Counted from the first letter of the stretch, positions 1-9,530 are shown. The stretch is 64,000 nt of DNA from Pseudomonadota bacterium (GCA_023458595.1 JAEWYT010000196.1:1-64000), one strand, 5' to 3'. Program-made: numbers and translations. The notes: generated from the letters alone by a model not told the origin.

Positions 1-1050
1 GCCGAGGGATTCCTCGGCCGCCTTTCCGGTCAGGCCCTTCGGCCGCATGTCGACCAGCATCAGATGCGTGTCGGTGCCGCCCGAAACGATATCGAGGCCC
101 GCGCTCTTCAGCGTTTCGGCGAGCGCCTTGGCGTTTTCGACGACGCGCTGGGCATAGACCTTGAATTCGGGACGCAGCGCCTCGCCGAAAGCGACCGCCT
201 TCGCGGCGATCACGTGCATCAGCGGACCGCCCTGAAGGCCCGGGAACACCGCCGAGTTGACCTTCTTGGCAATGGCCTCGTCGTTGGTCAGAACCATGCC
301 GCCGCGGGGACCGCGCAGGGTCTTGTGCGTCGTGGTGGTCACGACATGGGCGTGCGGGAACGGGCTCGGATGGACGCCGGCGGCGACGAGGCCGGCGAAA
401 TGGGCCATGTCGACCATCAGGTATGCGCCGACGGCGTCGGCAATCTTGCGGAAGCCGGCGAAATCGATGATGCGCGGATAGGCGGAGCCGCCGGCGATGA
501 TGATCGTGGGCTTGTGCTCCTCGGCCATCCGCGCGACTTCGTCCATGTCGATCTGCTGGTCGTCGCGGTGCACCGTGTAGTGGATCGCGTTGAACCACTT
601 GCCCGACATGTTCACCGGCGAGCCGTGGGTCAGATGGCCGCCCGCCGACAGGCTCAGGCCCAGAATCGTGTCGCCGGGCTTCGACAGCGCCATGAACACG
701 GCCTGGTTCGCCTGGGAGCCCGAGTGCGGCTGCACGTTGGCGAAGCCGCAGCCGAACAGCTGCTTGGCGCGGTCGATCGCCAGGTTCTCGGCGACGTCGA
801 CGAACTGGCAGCCGCCATAGTAGCGCCGGCCGGGATAGCCTTCGGCGTATTTGTTGGTGAGAACCGAACCCTGCGCCTCCAGAACGGCACGCGAGACGAT
901 GTTTTCCGACGCGATCAGCTCGATTTCGTCGCGCTGACGACCGAGCTCGCCGCGAATCGCCTTGTTCAGCTCGGGGTCGGTATCGGCGACGCCGGCGCCG
1001 AAGAAGGCACGGCTCGCGGACGAGAAATCGGACGGCTTGTTGACCGACAT
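1..1050 (-). CDS. glyA: serine hydroxymethyltransferase, 3' end cut by window edge
   Basis: Cytosolic PLP enzyme that interconverts serine and glycine while charging tetrahydrofolate with a one-carbon unit. The 350 codons seen begin MSVNKPSDF and include the SHMT signatures LIASEN, NKYAEGYPG, YYGG and HSGSQAN. The PLP-lysine motif VTTTTHKTLRGPRGG is present. The C-terminal part lies beyond position 1, so the gene is partial but shows no damage. ATG at 1050 is the natural start of the family. The roughly 280 bases upstream contain no recognisable gene or riboswitch. Confidence 0.97.
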   Translation of the reverse strand, partial: MSVNKPSDFSSASRAFFGAGVADTDPELNKAIRGELGRQRDEIELIASENIVSRAVLEAQGSVLTNKYAEGYPGRRYYGGCQFVDVAENLAIDRAKQLFGCGFANVQPHSGSQANQAVFMALSKPGDTILGLSLSAGGHLTHGSPVNMSGKWFNAIHYTVHRDDQQIDMDEVARMAEEHKPTIIIAGGSAYPRIIDFAGFRKIADAVGAYLMVDMAHFAGLVAAGVHPSPFPHAHVVTTTTHKTLRGPRGGMVLTNDEAIAKKVNSAVFPGLQGGPLMHVIAAKAVAFGEALRPEFKVYAQRVVENAKALAETLKSAGLDIVSGGTDTHLMLVDMRPKGLTGKAAEESLG

Positions 1051-1328
1051 TGGCTTGAGTTCCCGGATCTCGAGGGCAGGAAGGATATCGCCGGCTTCGA
1101 CAAGATCGGCCGGCGCTCACGCCTGCGCAATACCACAGCTTGTGGGGTGGGCCAACCGAAGCGCGATATCGCGCGCGAGCCGGGGCGCTTTCCCGTCACG
1201 GACCTCCGCGGAAGGACCGCCCTCGCCTCCGCCCGCTCCCGCGAAAGCGGGACCCGGGGCGCGGCGGGTTCGCGACGCCGACGGACAGATCCCCGCTGGC
1301 ACCGGGACGGGCGGCAGGGGCAAGGGCG

Positions 1329-1616
1329 CTACACGAGCCGCGACCGGCCCGCCGGCGCCGCCGGGGCGGGTTCCCGCCCCTCGGCGGCGAGTGCGGCGAT
1401 GCGCCGCTTGAGCTTGCGCACCGCGATGCGCGCGAGATCGCCCTCGTTCACCGAGGCCGGGCCGAAGACCACGACCTCGACGCCGGTCGCCGCGTCGATC
1501 GCGGCCAAGCGGACCTGGCCGCCGATGGCGCTGTATTCGAGATAGATCTCGCCGTGCCCGGGAGCGGGCGAGCCGCGCCGCGCGGGCCTCTGCGGGCCTG
1601 CGCGGTCGGCCGCCAT
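1329..1616 (-). CDS. DUF6898 family small protein
   Basis: A 95-residue protein of unknown function that looks like the alphaproteobacterial DUF6898 family. The core, roughly residues 20-75, starts GEIYLEYSAIGGQVRLAAID and continues TGVEVVVFGPA and LARIAVRKLKRRI. There is no signal peptide or membrane segment, and the C-terminus is Ala/Pro-rich. Its ATG overlaps the TGA of the upstream L,D-transpeptidase gene by one base (TGATG), so it is probably translated by re-initiation from that message. glyA follows about 280 bases downstream on the same strand. The family name is recalled from sequence resemblance only; function is unknown. Confidence 0.75.
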   Translation of the reverse strand: MAADRAGPQRPARRGSPAPGHGEIYLEYSAIGGQVRLAAIDAATGVEVVVFGPASVNEGDLARIAVRKLKRRIAALAAEGREPAPAAPAGRSRLV

Positions 1617-2950
1617 CAGATGTCGGACGCCAGCGGCGTGCCGAGACCGTCCCGATTGTAGATGTCGGGACGGAAGTGCACGACGCCGTCGGACGTCGCC
1701 CATGCGGTGATGTAGGCGAAGTAGATCGGCGTGGTCTTCTTCAGGTTGACGTCGATCCGCTCGCCGGAGCGAACCACCGCGTCGATCTTGGCCCGCGACC
1801 AGTCGCCGTTCGGCGCCAGGAGCCAGTCGACGAGCTGGCGGACGTTCTGCACGCGCACGCAGCCCGAGGAATGGAACCGCGCGTTCTGCCCGAACAGCGT
1901 CTGCTGCGGCGTGTCGTGCAGGTAGACCGAGTGCTCGTTGGGGAAATTGATGCGGATCGAGCCCAGCGAGTTCTGATCGCCCGGATCCTGCTTCAGCATG
2001 TAGTCGACGGCCTCGTTCGAGTTCCAGTCGACCTGCGCGGGATCGATCTCCTCGCCCTTGTTGCTCAGGATGCGGATCTTGTAGCGCGCCAGATAGCTCG
2101 GATCCTCGCGCATCTTCGGAATGATGTCCTTCTGGATGATGCTCTTCGGCACCGTCCAGTACGGATTGAAGCTGATGTAGAGGACCTTCTTGGCCAGGAT
2201 CGGCGACTCGCGGTCCTTGCGGCCGACGACCGCAGTGTGGCGCGAGGCGACGACGCCGTTCTCCACCGCCTCGACCTCGGCGGCGGGGATGTTCACCAGA
2301 ACGTAGCGGTCGCCCAGATCGGCGGACATCGCCTGCACCCGGACGAGGTTGGTCCGCAGCTGGGCGATGCGCACGTCGACGGGCACGTTCAGCTCAGCCA
2401 GCGTCTCGTCGCGGACCATGCCGTCGGGCAGGAGGCCGTGGCGGGCCTGGAAGCGACGGACGGCGGCCTCGACATAGGTGTCGAAGGTGTTCGACACGCC
2501 CGCCGCCGCGCTGAGATCGCCCGAGGCGATCAGGCGCTCGCGCAGGGCGGCGACGTTCTTGTGGGACAGGCCGACGCGCAGCACCTGGCCGTCGGACACC
2601 TTGCCCCAGCCGCCGCGCGAGGCGATCGCCGTGTAGGTGTCGATGGCGCGCTGGATGTTCTGGACCGTCTCGGCGCTCAGCGTCGGCTGCCGGGAGTCGA
2701 ACGTGAAGCTCAGCGTATCGGAGGACGGGTCGAAGCGGTCGCTCCACTCGGCGCTGCCGTTGTCGAACGTGGGAAGCGAGGGATCGCCCTGCTGGTTCGT
2801 CGCGACACGGACCGGGCTCGCGCCGCCCGGCACAAGCGAATTGAACCAGGAGCCGCCGCCGCTGGCCTCGGCCGAAGCGGCGACGGGCGCCGCGAGGACG
2901 GTTCCGGCGAGCGCCAGAGCCGCAATTCGATCGAACAGTCTCATCGTCAT
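1616..2950 (-). CDS. ldtP: periplasmic L,D-transpeptidase (YcbB/YkuD type)
   Basis: Makes 3-3 peptidoglycan cross-links or anchors proteins to peptidoglycan, in the periplasm. I chose the ATG at 2950 (MTMRLFDRIAALALAG) because it begins a clean signal peptide ending near VAASAEA; an ATG at 2944 also fits. A longer open frame to 3052 would put an Arg-rich stretch before the signal. After a peptidoglycan-binding-like segment (VRRFQARHGLLPDGMV) comes the YkuD catalytic domain, with a histidine in YLHDTP and the catalytic cysteine in HSSGCVRV. The next gene on the same strand upstream is the LdtR regulator. The symbol follows the known ldtR-ldtP pairing in Hyphomicrobiales; which paralog this is remains inferred. 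Confidence 0.9.
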   Translation of the reverse strand: MTMRLFDRIAALALAGTVLAAPVAASAEASGGGSWFNSLVPGGASPVRVATNQQGDPSLPTFDNGSAEWSDRFDPSSDTLSFTFDSRQPTLSAETVQNIQRAIDTYTAIASRGGWGKVSDGQVLRVGLSHKNVAALRERLIASGDLSAAAGVSNTFDTYVEAAVRRFQARHGLLPDGMVRDETLAELNVPVDVRIAQLRTNLVRVQAMSADLGDRYVLVNIPAAEVEAVENGVVASRHTAVVGRKDRESPILAKKVLYISFNPYWTVPKSIIQKDIIPKMREDPSYLARYKIRILSNKGEEIDPAQVDWNSNEAVDYMLKQDPGDQNSLGSIRINFPNEHSVYLHDTPQQTLFGQNARFHSSGCVRVQNVRQLVDWLLAPNGDWSRAKIDAVVRSGERIDVNLKKTTPIYFAYITAWATSDGVVHFRPDIYNRDGLGTPLASDI

Positions 2951-3193
2951 CCGCACCCGTCCCGCAAAACGATCCCGGGCCCCCGGCCCGCCTTGAAAAA
3001 CGGCGCGATTCGATCGCGCCCGGCGAGCCTCGTTTGCACCGGTCTGTAACACTTCGTGGGTTAACGAACAACAACCCTTCTTGGCTGGAATATGGCGATC
3101 ACGCCGTGTTGTAGATCGGACACGGCGGGAAACAGACGGGCCGGAAGGCGCCCGCGCGGCAAATCCGAAGCCGCAAAGCCGGCCAGAACGCCG

Positions 3194-3220
3194 AAAACCC
3201 CGGGCCGGCGCCCGGGGCCT
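3194..3220 (-). terminator. Rho-independent terminator after ldtR
   Basis: On the minus strand, 7-bp perfect arms (3198-3204 and 3211-3217, CCCCGGG/CCCGGGG) enclose a 6-base loop and are followed by TTTTCGG. It lies about 40 bases past the ldtR stop, so it should separate ldtR from the L,D-transpeptidase transcript. Confidence 0.7.
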
Positions 3221-3256
3221 TCCACGTCAGAGAGCCGACGTCCGGATTTCCGGAGA

Positions 3257-3769
3257 TCAGAGCCTGTAGAGGATCTGGTCGGTCCAGAACCGCTCCAGCT
3301 TCTGCAGGGAGCGGTTGAGACGGTCGAAGTCCTCGGAGCCGAGGCCGCCGACCTTCTCGATCGACTTCAGGTGACGGTCGTAGAGGGCGGCGATGATGCG
3401 GTGCACTTCCTGGCCCCTGTCGGTCAGGGAGATGCGGACCGACCGCCGGTCGACCGTCGAGCGCTGGTGATGGACATAGCCCCCCTCGACCAGCTTCTTC
3501 AGGTTGTAGGAGACGTTCGAGCCGAGATAGTACCCCCGCGTGCGCAGTTCACCCGCCGTCAACTCGGAATCGCCGATATTGAACAACAGGAGCGCCTGAA
3601 CGCTGTTGACGTCGGCACGGCCTTCCCGGTCGAACTCGTCCTTGATGACGTCGAGAAGCCGGCGATGAAGGCGCTCCACAAGGGTGAGAGCTTCGAGATA
3701 CCGCGGCTTCAGTTCCTCTTCCTCGGCGGAATGCTCCGCCACCGCCTGCTTGGCGATTGCTACGCTCAT
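3257..3769 (-). CDS. ldtR: MarR-family transcriptional regulator LdtR
   Basis: A 170-residue winged-helix regulator. The N-terminal third is helical, with a helix-turn-helix around GELRTRGYYLGSNVSYNLKKL and a wing containing STVDRRSVRISLTDRG. The stretch LLFNIGDSELTAGELRTRGYYLGSN is the hallmark of the LdtR group. LdtR is known from Liberibacter and Sinorhizobium as a ligand-responsive regulator of L,D-transpeptidase genes and osmotic tolerance. Here the L,D-transpeptidase gene lies about 300 bases downstream on the same strand, past a terminator, which fits separate promoters under one regulator. A set of repeated TTAGGCTGA-like motifs sits just upstream of the start. Confidence 0.92.
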   Translation of the reverse strand: MSVAIAKQAVAEHSAEEEELKPRYLEALTLVERLHRRLLDVIKDEFDREGRADVNSVQALLLFNIGDSELTAGELRTRGYYLGSNVSYNLKKLVEGGYVHHQRSTVDRRSVRISLTDRGQEVHRIIAALYDRHLKSIEKVGGLGSEDFDRLNRSLQKLERFWTDQILYRL

Positions 3770-3810
3770 CTGACTGCCTCACTGTTCGTCTGTGTGGTGT
3801 TCCCCACTTG

Positions 3811-3861
3811 ACGATCAGCCTAAACGGGTCAGCCTAAGATGGGCTTAAAAGTCAGGCTTAA
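3811..3861 (-). promoter_or_regulatory. repeated-motif operator candidate upstream of ldtR
   Basis: Read on the minus strand, four related decamers follow one another within 50 bases: TTAAGCCTGA (3861-3852), TTAAGCCC (3848-3841), TTAGGCTGA (3837-3829) and TTAGGCTGA (3823-3815). They begin 42 bases before the ldtR ATG. The spacing of 11-14 bases and the AT-rich flank suggest a multi-site operator, possibly for LdtR autoregulation. This is inference from repetition; no LdtR consensus was available for comparison. Confidence 0.4.
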
Positions 3862-3891
3862 TTTTCTAGAAAATTGAAATTTCCGAATGAT

Positions 3892-4782
3892 TTACCCTTT
3901 GCCCCGCAGGAACCTGACGATTCCGGAGAAGTCGAGTCCACCGTTACCGGCGCCGGAGAACAGCGCGTAAATCTGTGCCGCTTCGGCACCGAGCGGCGTA
4001 TTCGCGCCGGAACCGTTGGCCGCGTCCTGGGCGAGCTTCAGGTCCTTGAGCATCATGTCGGCGGTGAAGCCGGCCTGGTAGTCGCGGTTCGCCGGCGAGG
4101 TCGGCACGGGGCCGGGAACCGGGCAATAGGTCGTCAGCGACCAGCACTGGCCGGAGGCGGTCGAGGAGATGTCGAACAGCTTCTGGTGATCGAGGCCGAG
4201 CTTCTCGGCGAGCACGAAGGCCTCCGAGACGCCGATCATCGAGATGCCGAGGATCATGTTGTTGCAGATCTTGGCGGCCTGGCCGTTGCCGGCGCCGCCG
4301 GCGTGGACGATGGTCTTGCCCATCTTCTCCAGATACGGCCTCGCCGCCTCGAAGGCCGCTTCCGGCCCGCCGACCATGAACGTGAGCGTGCCCGCCGTCG
4401 CCCCGCCGACGCCGCCGGAGACCGGCGCGTCGACCATCGCCATGCCGGCGGATTCCGCCGCTGCCGCCACCTTGCGGGCCGTGGCGACGTCGATCGTCGA
4501 GGAATCGATGAACAGCGTCCCCTCGGCGGCGGCCGCGATCAGCCCGTCCGCGCCGAGGTAGACGGCCTCGACGTGGCGGCCGGCCGGCAGCATGGTGACG
4601 ACGACCTCGGCGCCGGAGATCGCCTCCGCCGCCGATCCCGCGACGGTGCCGCCGGCATCCTTCAGCTTCGCCTTCGCCGCATCCGACAGATCGAAGCCCC
4701 TGACCGTGTGGCCGGCCTTGAGAAGGTTGGCGGCCATGGGTCCGCCCATGTTGCCCAGTCCGATGAATGCTATCGTCGCCAT
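3892..4782 (-). CDS. mmsB: 3-hydroxyisobutyrate dehydrogenase
   Basis: NAD-dependent oxidation of 3-hydroxyisobutyrate to methylmalonate semialdehyde in valine catabolism. The 296-residue length is typical. The N-terminus MATIAFIGLGNMGGPMA is the Rossmann dinucleotide-binding motif. The substrate-binding motif DAPVSGGVGGA (about residues 115-125) and the GGAGNGQAAKICNN segment with the catalytic lysine are intact. A GGGAGG ribosome site precedes the ATG. It is the last gene of the valine cluster, whose other members supply the preceding dehydrogenase, hydrolase and the following mmsA step. Confidence 0.95.
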   Translation of the reverse strand: MATIAFIGLGNMGGPMAANLLKAGHTVRGFDLSDAAKAKLKDAGGTVAGSAAEAISGAEVVVTMLPAGRHVEAVYLGADGLIAAAAEGTLFIDSSTIDVATARKVAAAAESAGMAMVDAPVSGGVGGATAGTLTFMVGGPEAAFEAARPYLEKMGKTIVHAGGAGNGQAAKICNNMILGISMIGVSEAFVLAEKLGLDHQKLFDISSTASGQCWSLTTYCPVPGPVPTSPANRDYQAGFTADMMLKDLKLAQDAANGSGANTPLGAEAAQIYALFSGAGNGGLDFSGIVRFLRGKG

Positions 4783-4812
4783 GTCGTCCTCCCTTGTGTT
4801 CCCGTCCGGCGC

Positions 4813-5232
4813 CTACTCTTCGGGCAGGCGCAGGATCTCGCCCGTGTTCTCGGGCGTGCCCGTCCACCAGGCGAGCCCGACGTAAACGAAGATCGTCACG
4901 GCGTGGAACATCACGACCGTCCAGGCGGTGCCGAACAGGTCGATGAAGCCCAGATGCATGACCAGCTCGGCGACCGCCGAGAACAGCCACGCCGCCACGC
5001 CCCAGGCCGCGCCGCACCACAAGCCGACCGCCGCGACGACCTGAAGCAGCGCGAAATAGACGGTCGCGACCTGCATGTGCACCGGCATCGTCTGGAAGCC
5101 TGGGCCGAGCACGCCGATGATGCGGGCCCAGTGCACCAGGCCGTTGACGAAATAGAACGCCGCCAGCGCGCGCAGGTACCAGAGCAGGACGGTCGGCGCG
5201 AGCGGCGCCGCCTTGGCGAACTGAAGCGGCAT
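4813..5232 (-). CDS. small four-helix membrane protein, DUF6163-like
   Basis: A 139-residue integral membrane protein with about four hydrophobic segments: near residues 14-32 (LLWYLRALAAFYFVNGLV), 52-72, 76-98 and 103-122. It ends in a short cytosolic tail PENTGEILRLPEE. It resembles the DUF6163 family of Hyphomicrobiales; no function is known. The ATG directly abuts the TAG stop of the 3-hydroxyisobutyryl-CoA hydrolase, with no gap, and mmsB follows 30 bases after its stop. It is therefore embedded in the valine operon. A role linked to valine or isobutyrate metabolism is only an inference from position. Confidence 0.75.
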   Translation of the reverse strand: MPLQFAKAAPLAPTVLLWYLRALAAFYFVNGLVHWARIIGVLGPGFQTMPVHMQVATVYFALLQVVAAVGLWCGAAWGVAAWLFSAVAELVMHLGFIDLFGTAWTVVMFHAVTIFVYVGLAWWTGTPENTGEILRLPEE

Positions 5233-6297
5233 CTAAGGGCGATCCAATCCGGTCAGATCGAGCTCATCGTCGCCCAGCGGCGCGAAAAAGGCATCGATAT
5301 CGGCGTCCGTCACGCCGGAAAGCGCGTCGGGCACCCATTCGGGCGCGTTGTCCTTGTCGACGATGACCGCGCGCACCCCCTCGAAGAACTCGTGGCCCTT
5401 CAGAACCCGGCTGACGATGCGGAACTCGATGCGCATGCATTCCTCGAAATCGGCCTTCGCGCCCACCTGCATCTGACGGAGCGCGATCTTCAGGCTCGTC
5501 GGCGACTTCGAGCGGATCGCCGCCGCGGCCTTCGCGGCCCATCCGGCATGCTCGCCGCTCTCCGAGTCGAGCCGCGCCAGTATCTCCTCGACGGTGCCGC
5601 CCGAGAAGCAGCGATCGATCACCTCGCGCAGCGCCGGCACCGTCGCGCCCGCCGGTGCCTCAGAAAAAGAGTCAAGCAGCCGCTCCAAGCCGCTGGTTTC
5701 GCTCAGGGCTTCGCAGAGCTCGTCGAACCGTTCCGAGGCGACGGCGTGGGTCGCGACGCCGGTGCCGACCGTGTCGGCCTGCCCGAGCCGGGCGCCGGTG
5801 AGCGCGAGCCACGTCCCGACCTTGCCGGGCAGGCGCGGCAGGAACCACGTGCCGCCGACGTCCGGGAAGAGGCCGATGCCCGTCTCGGGCATCGCGAACA
5901 TCGTCCGTCCGCCCGCCACGCGATGGCTGCCGTGCACGGAGATACCGACGCCGCCGCCCATGTCGATGCCGTCGATCAGGGCGACATAGGGCTTCGGATA
6001 GCGCTTGATGAACGTGTTGAGGCGGTATTCCTCGCGGTAGAAGGTCAGCGCCATCGGATCGCCGGCCCTGCCCCAGTCGTAGAGCTTGCGGATGTCGCCG
6101 CCGGCGCAGAAGGCCCTCTCGCCCGCCGCGCGCACGACGACGCGCTCGACGTCCGGGTCCTTCGCCCACTCGATCAGCTTCGGATGCAGCGCGCGCACCA
6201 TGTCGAGCGTCAGCGCGTTCAGCGCCTTCGGCCGGTTCAGGGTGACGAGGCCGGCGCGCCCGCGTGTCTCGAACAGGATTTCGGGCTCGTCGGTCAA
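5233..6297 (-). CDS. 3-hydroxyisobutyryl-CoA hydrolase (enoyl-CoA hydratase superfamily)
   Basis: Hydrolyses 3-hydroxyisobutyryl-CoA to free 3-hydroxyisobutyrate, the CoA-releasing step of valine breakdown. Crotonase-fold features include AFCAGGDIRKLYDWG and the family-specific GGGVGISVHG and MPETGIGLFPDVGG, whose Glu and Asp are the expected catalytic residues. I place the start at TTG 6297 (LTDEPEILFE, 354 residues). It has GGAG eight bases upstream and matches the family length. An ATG at 6405 is in frame, but it would translate part of a REP-like palindrome (6334-6418) as 36 residues of protein. mmsB and the DUF6163-like gene follow without a break. Confidence 0.9.
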   Translation of the reverse strand: MTDEPEILFETRGRAGLVTLNRPKALNALTLDMVRALHPKLIEWAKDPDVERVVVRAAGERAFCAGGDIRKLYDWGRAGDPMALTFYREEYRLNTFIKRYPKPYVALIDGIDMGGGVGISVHGSHRVAGGRTMFAMPETGIGLFPDVGGTWFLPRLPGKVGTWLALTGARLGQADTVGTGVATHAVASERFDELCEALSETSGLERLLDSFSEAPAGATVPALREVIDRCFSGGTVEEILARLDSESGEHAGWAAKAAAAIRSKSPTSLKIALRQMQVGAKADFEECMRIEFRIVSRVLKGHEFFEGVRAVIVDKDNAPEWVPDALSGVTDADIDAFFAPLGDDELDLTGLDRP

Positions 6298-6333
6298 GAA
6301 ACGGGCTCCGCCATCGCGACGCACCTGTCTGTC

Positions 6334-6418
6334 GTCATGGCCGGGCTTGTCCCGGCCATCCACGTCTTTGCCGCGGGAATCGCTGCTCGTGGATGCCCGG
6401 AACAAGTCCGGGCATGAC
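6334..6418. repeat. REP-like palindromic element, copy A
   Basis: An 85-base interrupted palindrome. Outer arms GTCATG/CATGAC and ATCCACG/CGTGGAT enclose two GC hairpins, GGCCGGG-cttgt-CCCGGCC and GCCCGGA-acaag-TCCGGGC. It lies between the acyl-CoA dehydrogenase and hydrolase genes. A second, expanded copy is at 7823-7970. Confidence 0.85.
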
Positions 6419-6454
6419 GGAGGGAAGCGGTCCCGCGCACGATCCCAATCGCCC

Positions 6455-7594
6455 TCACCGCCCGAAGATCTCCCGTGCCACGATCAGGCGCATGATCTCG
6501 TTGGTGCCCTCGAGGATCTGATGCACCCGCAGGTCGCGGACGATCTTCTCGATCCCGTACTCCGATAGATAGCCGTAGCCGCCGTGCAGTTGCAGCGCCT
6601 GATTGGCGACGTCGAAGCCTATATCCGTCACGAAGCGCTTGGCCATGGCGCAGAGCCTGGTGGCGTCCGGCGTCCTGGCGTCGAGCGCCGAGGCGGCGCG
6701 CCACAGGAAGGTGCGCGCGGCCTCGAGTTCGATCGCCATGTCGGCGACGCGGAACTGCAGCGCCTGGAACTGGTTCAGGTGCCTGCCGAAGGCCGAACGC
6801 TCGCCCATGTAGGCGACCGCCTTGTCGAGCGCGGCCTGGGCGCCGCCGAGCGAGCAGGCGGAGATGTTGAGACGGCCGCCGTCGAGGCCGGCCATGGCGA
6901 TCTTGAAGCCGTCGCCCTCCTCGCCGAGGCGGTTCGCCGCCGGAACGCGGGCTCCTTCGAAGACGACGGCGCGCGTCGGCTGGGTGTTCCAGCCCATCTT
7001 GACCTCGTTCGCGCCGAAGGAGACGCCGGGCGTGTCGCCCGGGATCACCAGCGTCGAGATCCCCTTCGGTCCGTCGCCGCCGGTGCGCACCATCGCCACG
7101 TAGACGTCCGTCTCGCCGCCGCCGGAGATGAACTGCTTCTGGCCGTCGAGGACGTAGTCGTCGCCGTCGCGCACCGCCCTGGCGCGCAGCGCGGCGGCGT
7201 CGGAGCCGGCGCCGGGCTCGGTCAGGGCGTAGCTCGCCAGGAGCTCCATCGAGCACAGGCCGGGCAGCCACTTGCCGCGCTGCTCGTCGTTGCCGAAGGC
7301 GTCGATCATCCAGGCGGCCATGTTGTGGATCGAGATGTAGGCCGACGTCGACGGACAGGCGGAGGCCAGCGCCTCGAAGATCAGCGCGGCGTCGAGGCGG
7401 GTGAGCCCCGAGCCGCCGACATCGTCGCGGACGTAGACGCCGCCCATGCCGAGGGCCGCGGCCTTGCGCAGCGCCTCCACCGGGAAGTGCTTCTCGCGGT
7501 CCCACTCGTCGGCATGGGGCGCGAGCTCGGCGGCCGCGAAATCGCGCGCCATGTCCCGGATCGCCGCCTGTTCCTCGCTCAGTGAGAAATCCAT
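6455..7594 (-). CDS. acyl-CoA dehydrogenase, probably isobutyryl-CoA dehydrogenase
   Basis: FAD flavoprotein that should oxidise isobutyryl-CoA to methacrylyl-CoA in valine degradation. The 379-residue chain carries the three acyl-CoA dehydrogenase parts: N-terminal helical (MDFSLSEEQAAIRDMARDF), middle beta (YALTEPGAGSDAAAL; QKQFISGGGETD) and C-terminal FAD-binding (QLHGGYGYLSEY; RVHQILEGTNEIMR). The LEGTNEIMR glutamate is in the usual catalytic-base position. Assignment to isobutyryl-CoA rather than another short branched substrate comes from its place between mmsA and the hydrolase gene. The downstream gap holds a REP-like palindrome. Confidence 0.88.
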   Translation of the reverse strand: MDFSLSEEQAAIRDMARDFAAAELAPHADEWDREKHFPVEALRKAAALGMGGVYVRDDVGGSGLTRLDAALIFEALASACPSTSAYISIHNMAAWMIDAFGNDEQRGKWLPGLCSMELLASYALTEPGAGSDAAALRARAVRDGDDYVLDGQKQFISGGGETDVYVAMVRTGGDGPKGISTLVIPGDTPGVSFGANEVKMGWNTQPTRAVVFEGARVPAANRLGEEGDGFKIAMAGLDGGRLNISACSLGGAQAALDKAVAYMGERSAFGRHLNQFQALQFRVADMAIELEAARTFLWRAASALDARTPDATRLCAMAKRFVTDIGFDVANQALQLHGGYGYLSEYGIEKIVRDLRVHQILEGTNEIMRLIVAREIFGR

Positions 7595-7670
7595 GAAGTC
7601 ACCCGCCTCAAAAACGTCCCCTCGTCATTCCGGCCCCGTCCTTCGTCGTTCCGGCCGCTCCCCTCTCCGT

Positions 7671-7777
7671 CGTCATCCCGGCCGGAGGCGAAGCCGGAGA
7701 GCCGGGATCGGGAAGTCCCCACACCCTCCGTGGCTCTCCGATCCCGGATAGCCGCTCAAGCGGCTTCCGGGATGACG
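7671..7777. repeat. REP-like element, second family
   Basis: A 107-base imperfect palindrome with outer arms CGTCATCCCGG/CCGGGATGACG. Its inner hairpins include CCGGCCGGAG-type and GCCGCTCAAGCGGC sequences. The arms differ from the GTCATGGCCGG family at 6334 and 7823. Confidence 0.75.
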
Positions 7778-7822
7778 ACGGAGAGGGTTGGCTCGGGCCG
7801 CAATCGCTTCAGTTTCTCCTCG

Positions 7823-7970
7823 GTCATGGCCGGGCTTGTCCCGGCCATCCACGGTTTCATACGCTGCGCCACCGTTTGTGGATGCCCGGGAAATCGGGTG
7901 CTTCCGATTTCCCTGTCTTTGGCTGGCGACATCGCAAACATGCGATGTCGCAAACAAGCCCGGGCATGAC
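7823..7970. repeat. REP-like palindrome, copy B, with hairpins nested in one arm
   Basis: Same outer design as the element at 6334-6418 (GTCATGGCCGGGCTTGTCCCGGCCATCC at one end, CCGGGCATGAC at the other). The second GC hairpin is split by about 60 extra bases, which form two further perfect hairpins. One has 10-bp arms at 7888-7897/7904-7913; the other has 11-bp arms at 7926-7936/7941-7951. Confidence 0.85.
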
Positions 7971-7996
7971 GACAGAGTTTGAGGCACCGCCCCAAC

Positions 7997-9493
<1,497 letters not shown>

Positions 9494-9530
9494 GGTCGTC
9501 TCCTGATCTTGCGGTTTGCGCGCACCATAT

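Larger units (their letters stand above)
7595..7996. other. 402-base intergenic gap filled with REP-like palindromes
   Basis: The gap between mmsA and the acyl-CoA dehydrogenase holds no gene. It starts with short CGTCATTCCGG-type fragments (7620-7665), then a complete 107-base palindromic element (7671-7777), then a 148-base element (7823-7970). The potential for RNA hairpins here and at 6334-6418 may make expression along this cluster uneven. Confidence 0.8.

Noticed and set aside
1051..1328. Possible riboswitch or leader upstream of glyA
   Set aside because: No known aptamer core or conserved hairpin was recognised in the 278 bases.
3874..6417. An 847-residue open frame on the plus strand opposite the valine-degradation genes
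   Set aside because: It is antisense to three recognised genes, is rich in Arg, Gly, His and Ala, and has no family resemblance; long antisense frames are expected at this GC content.
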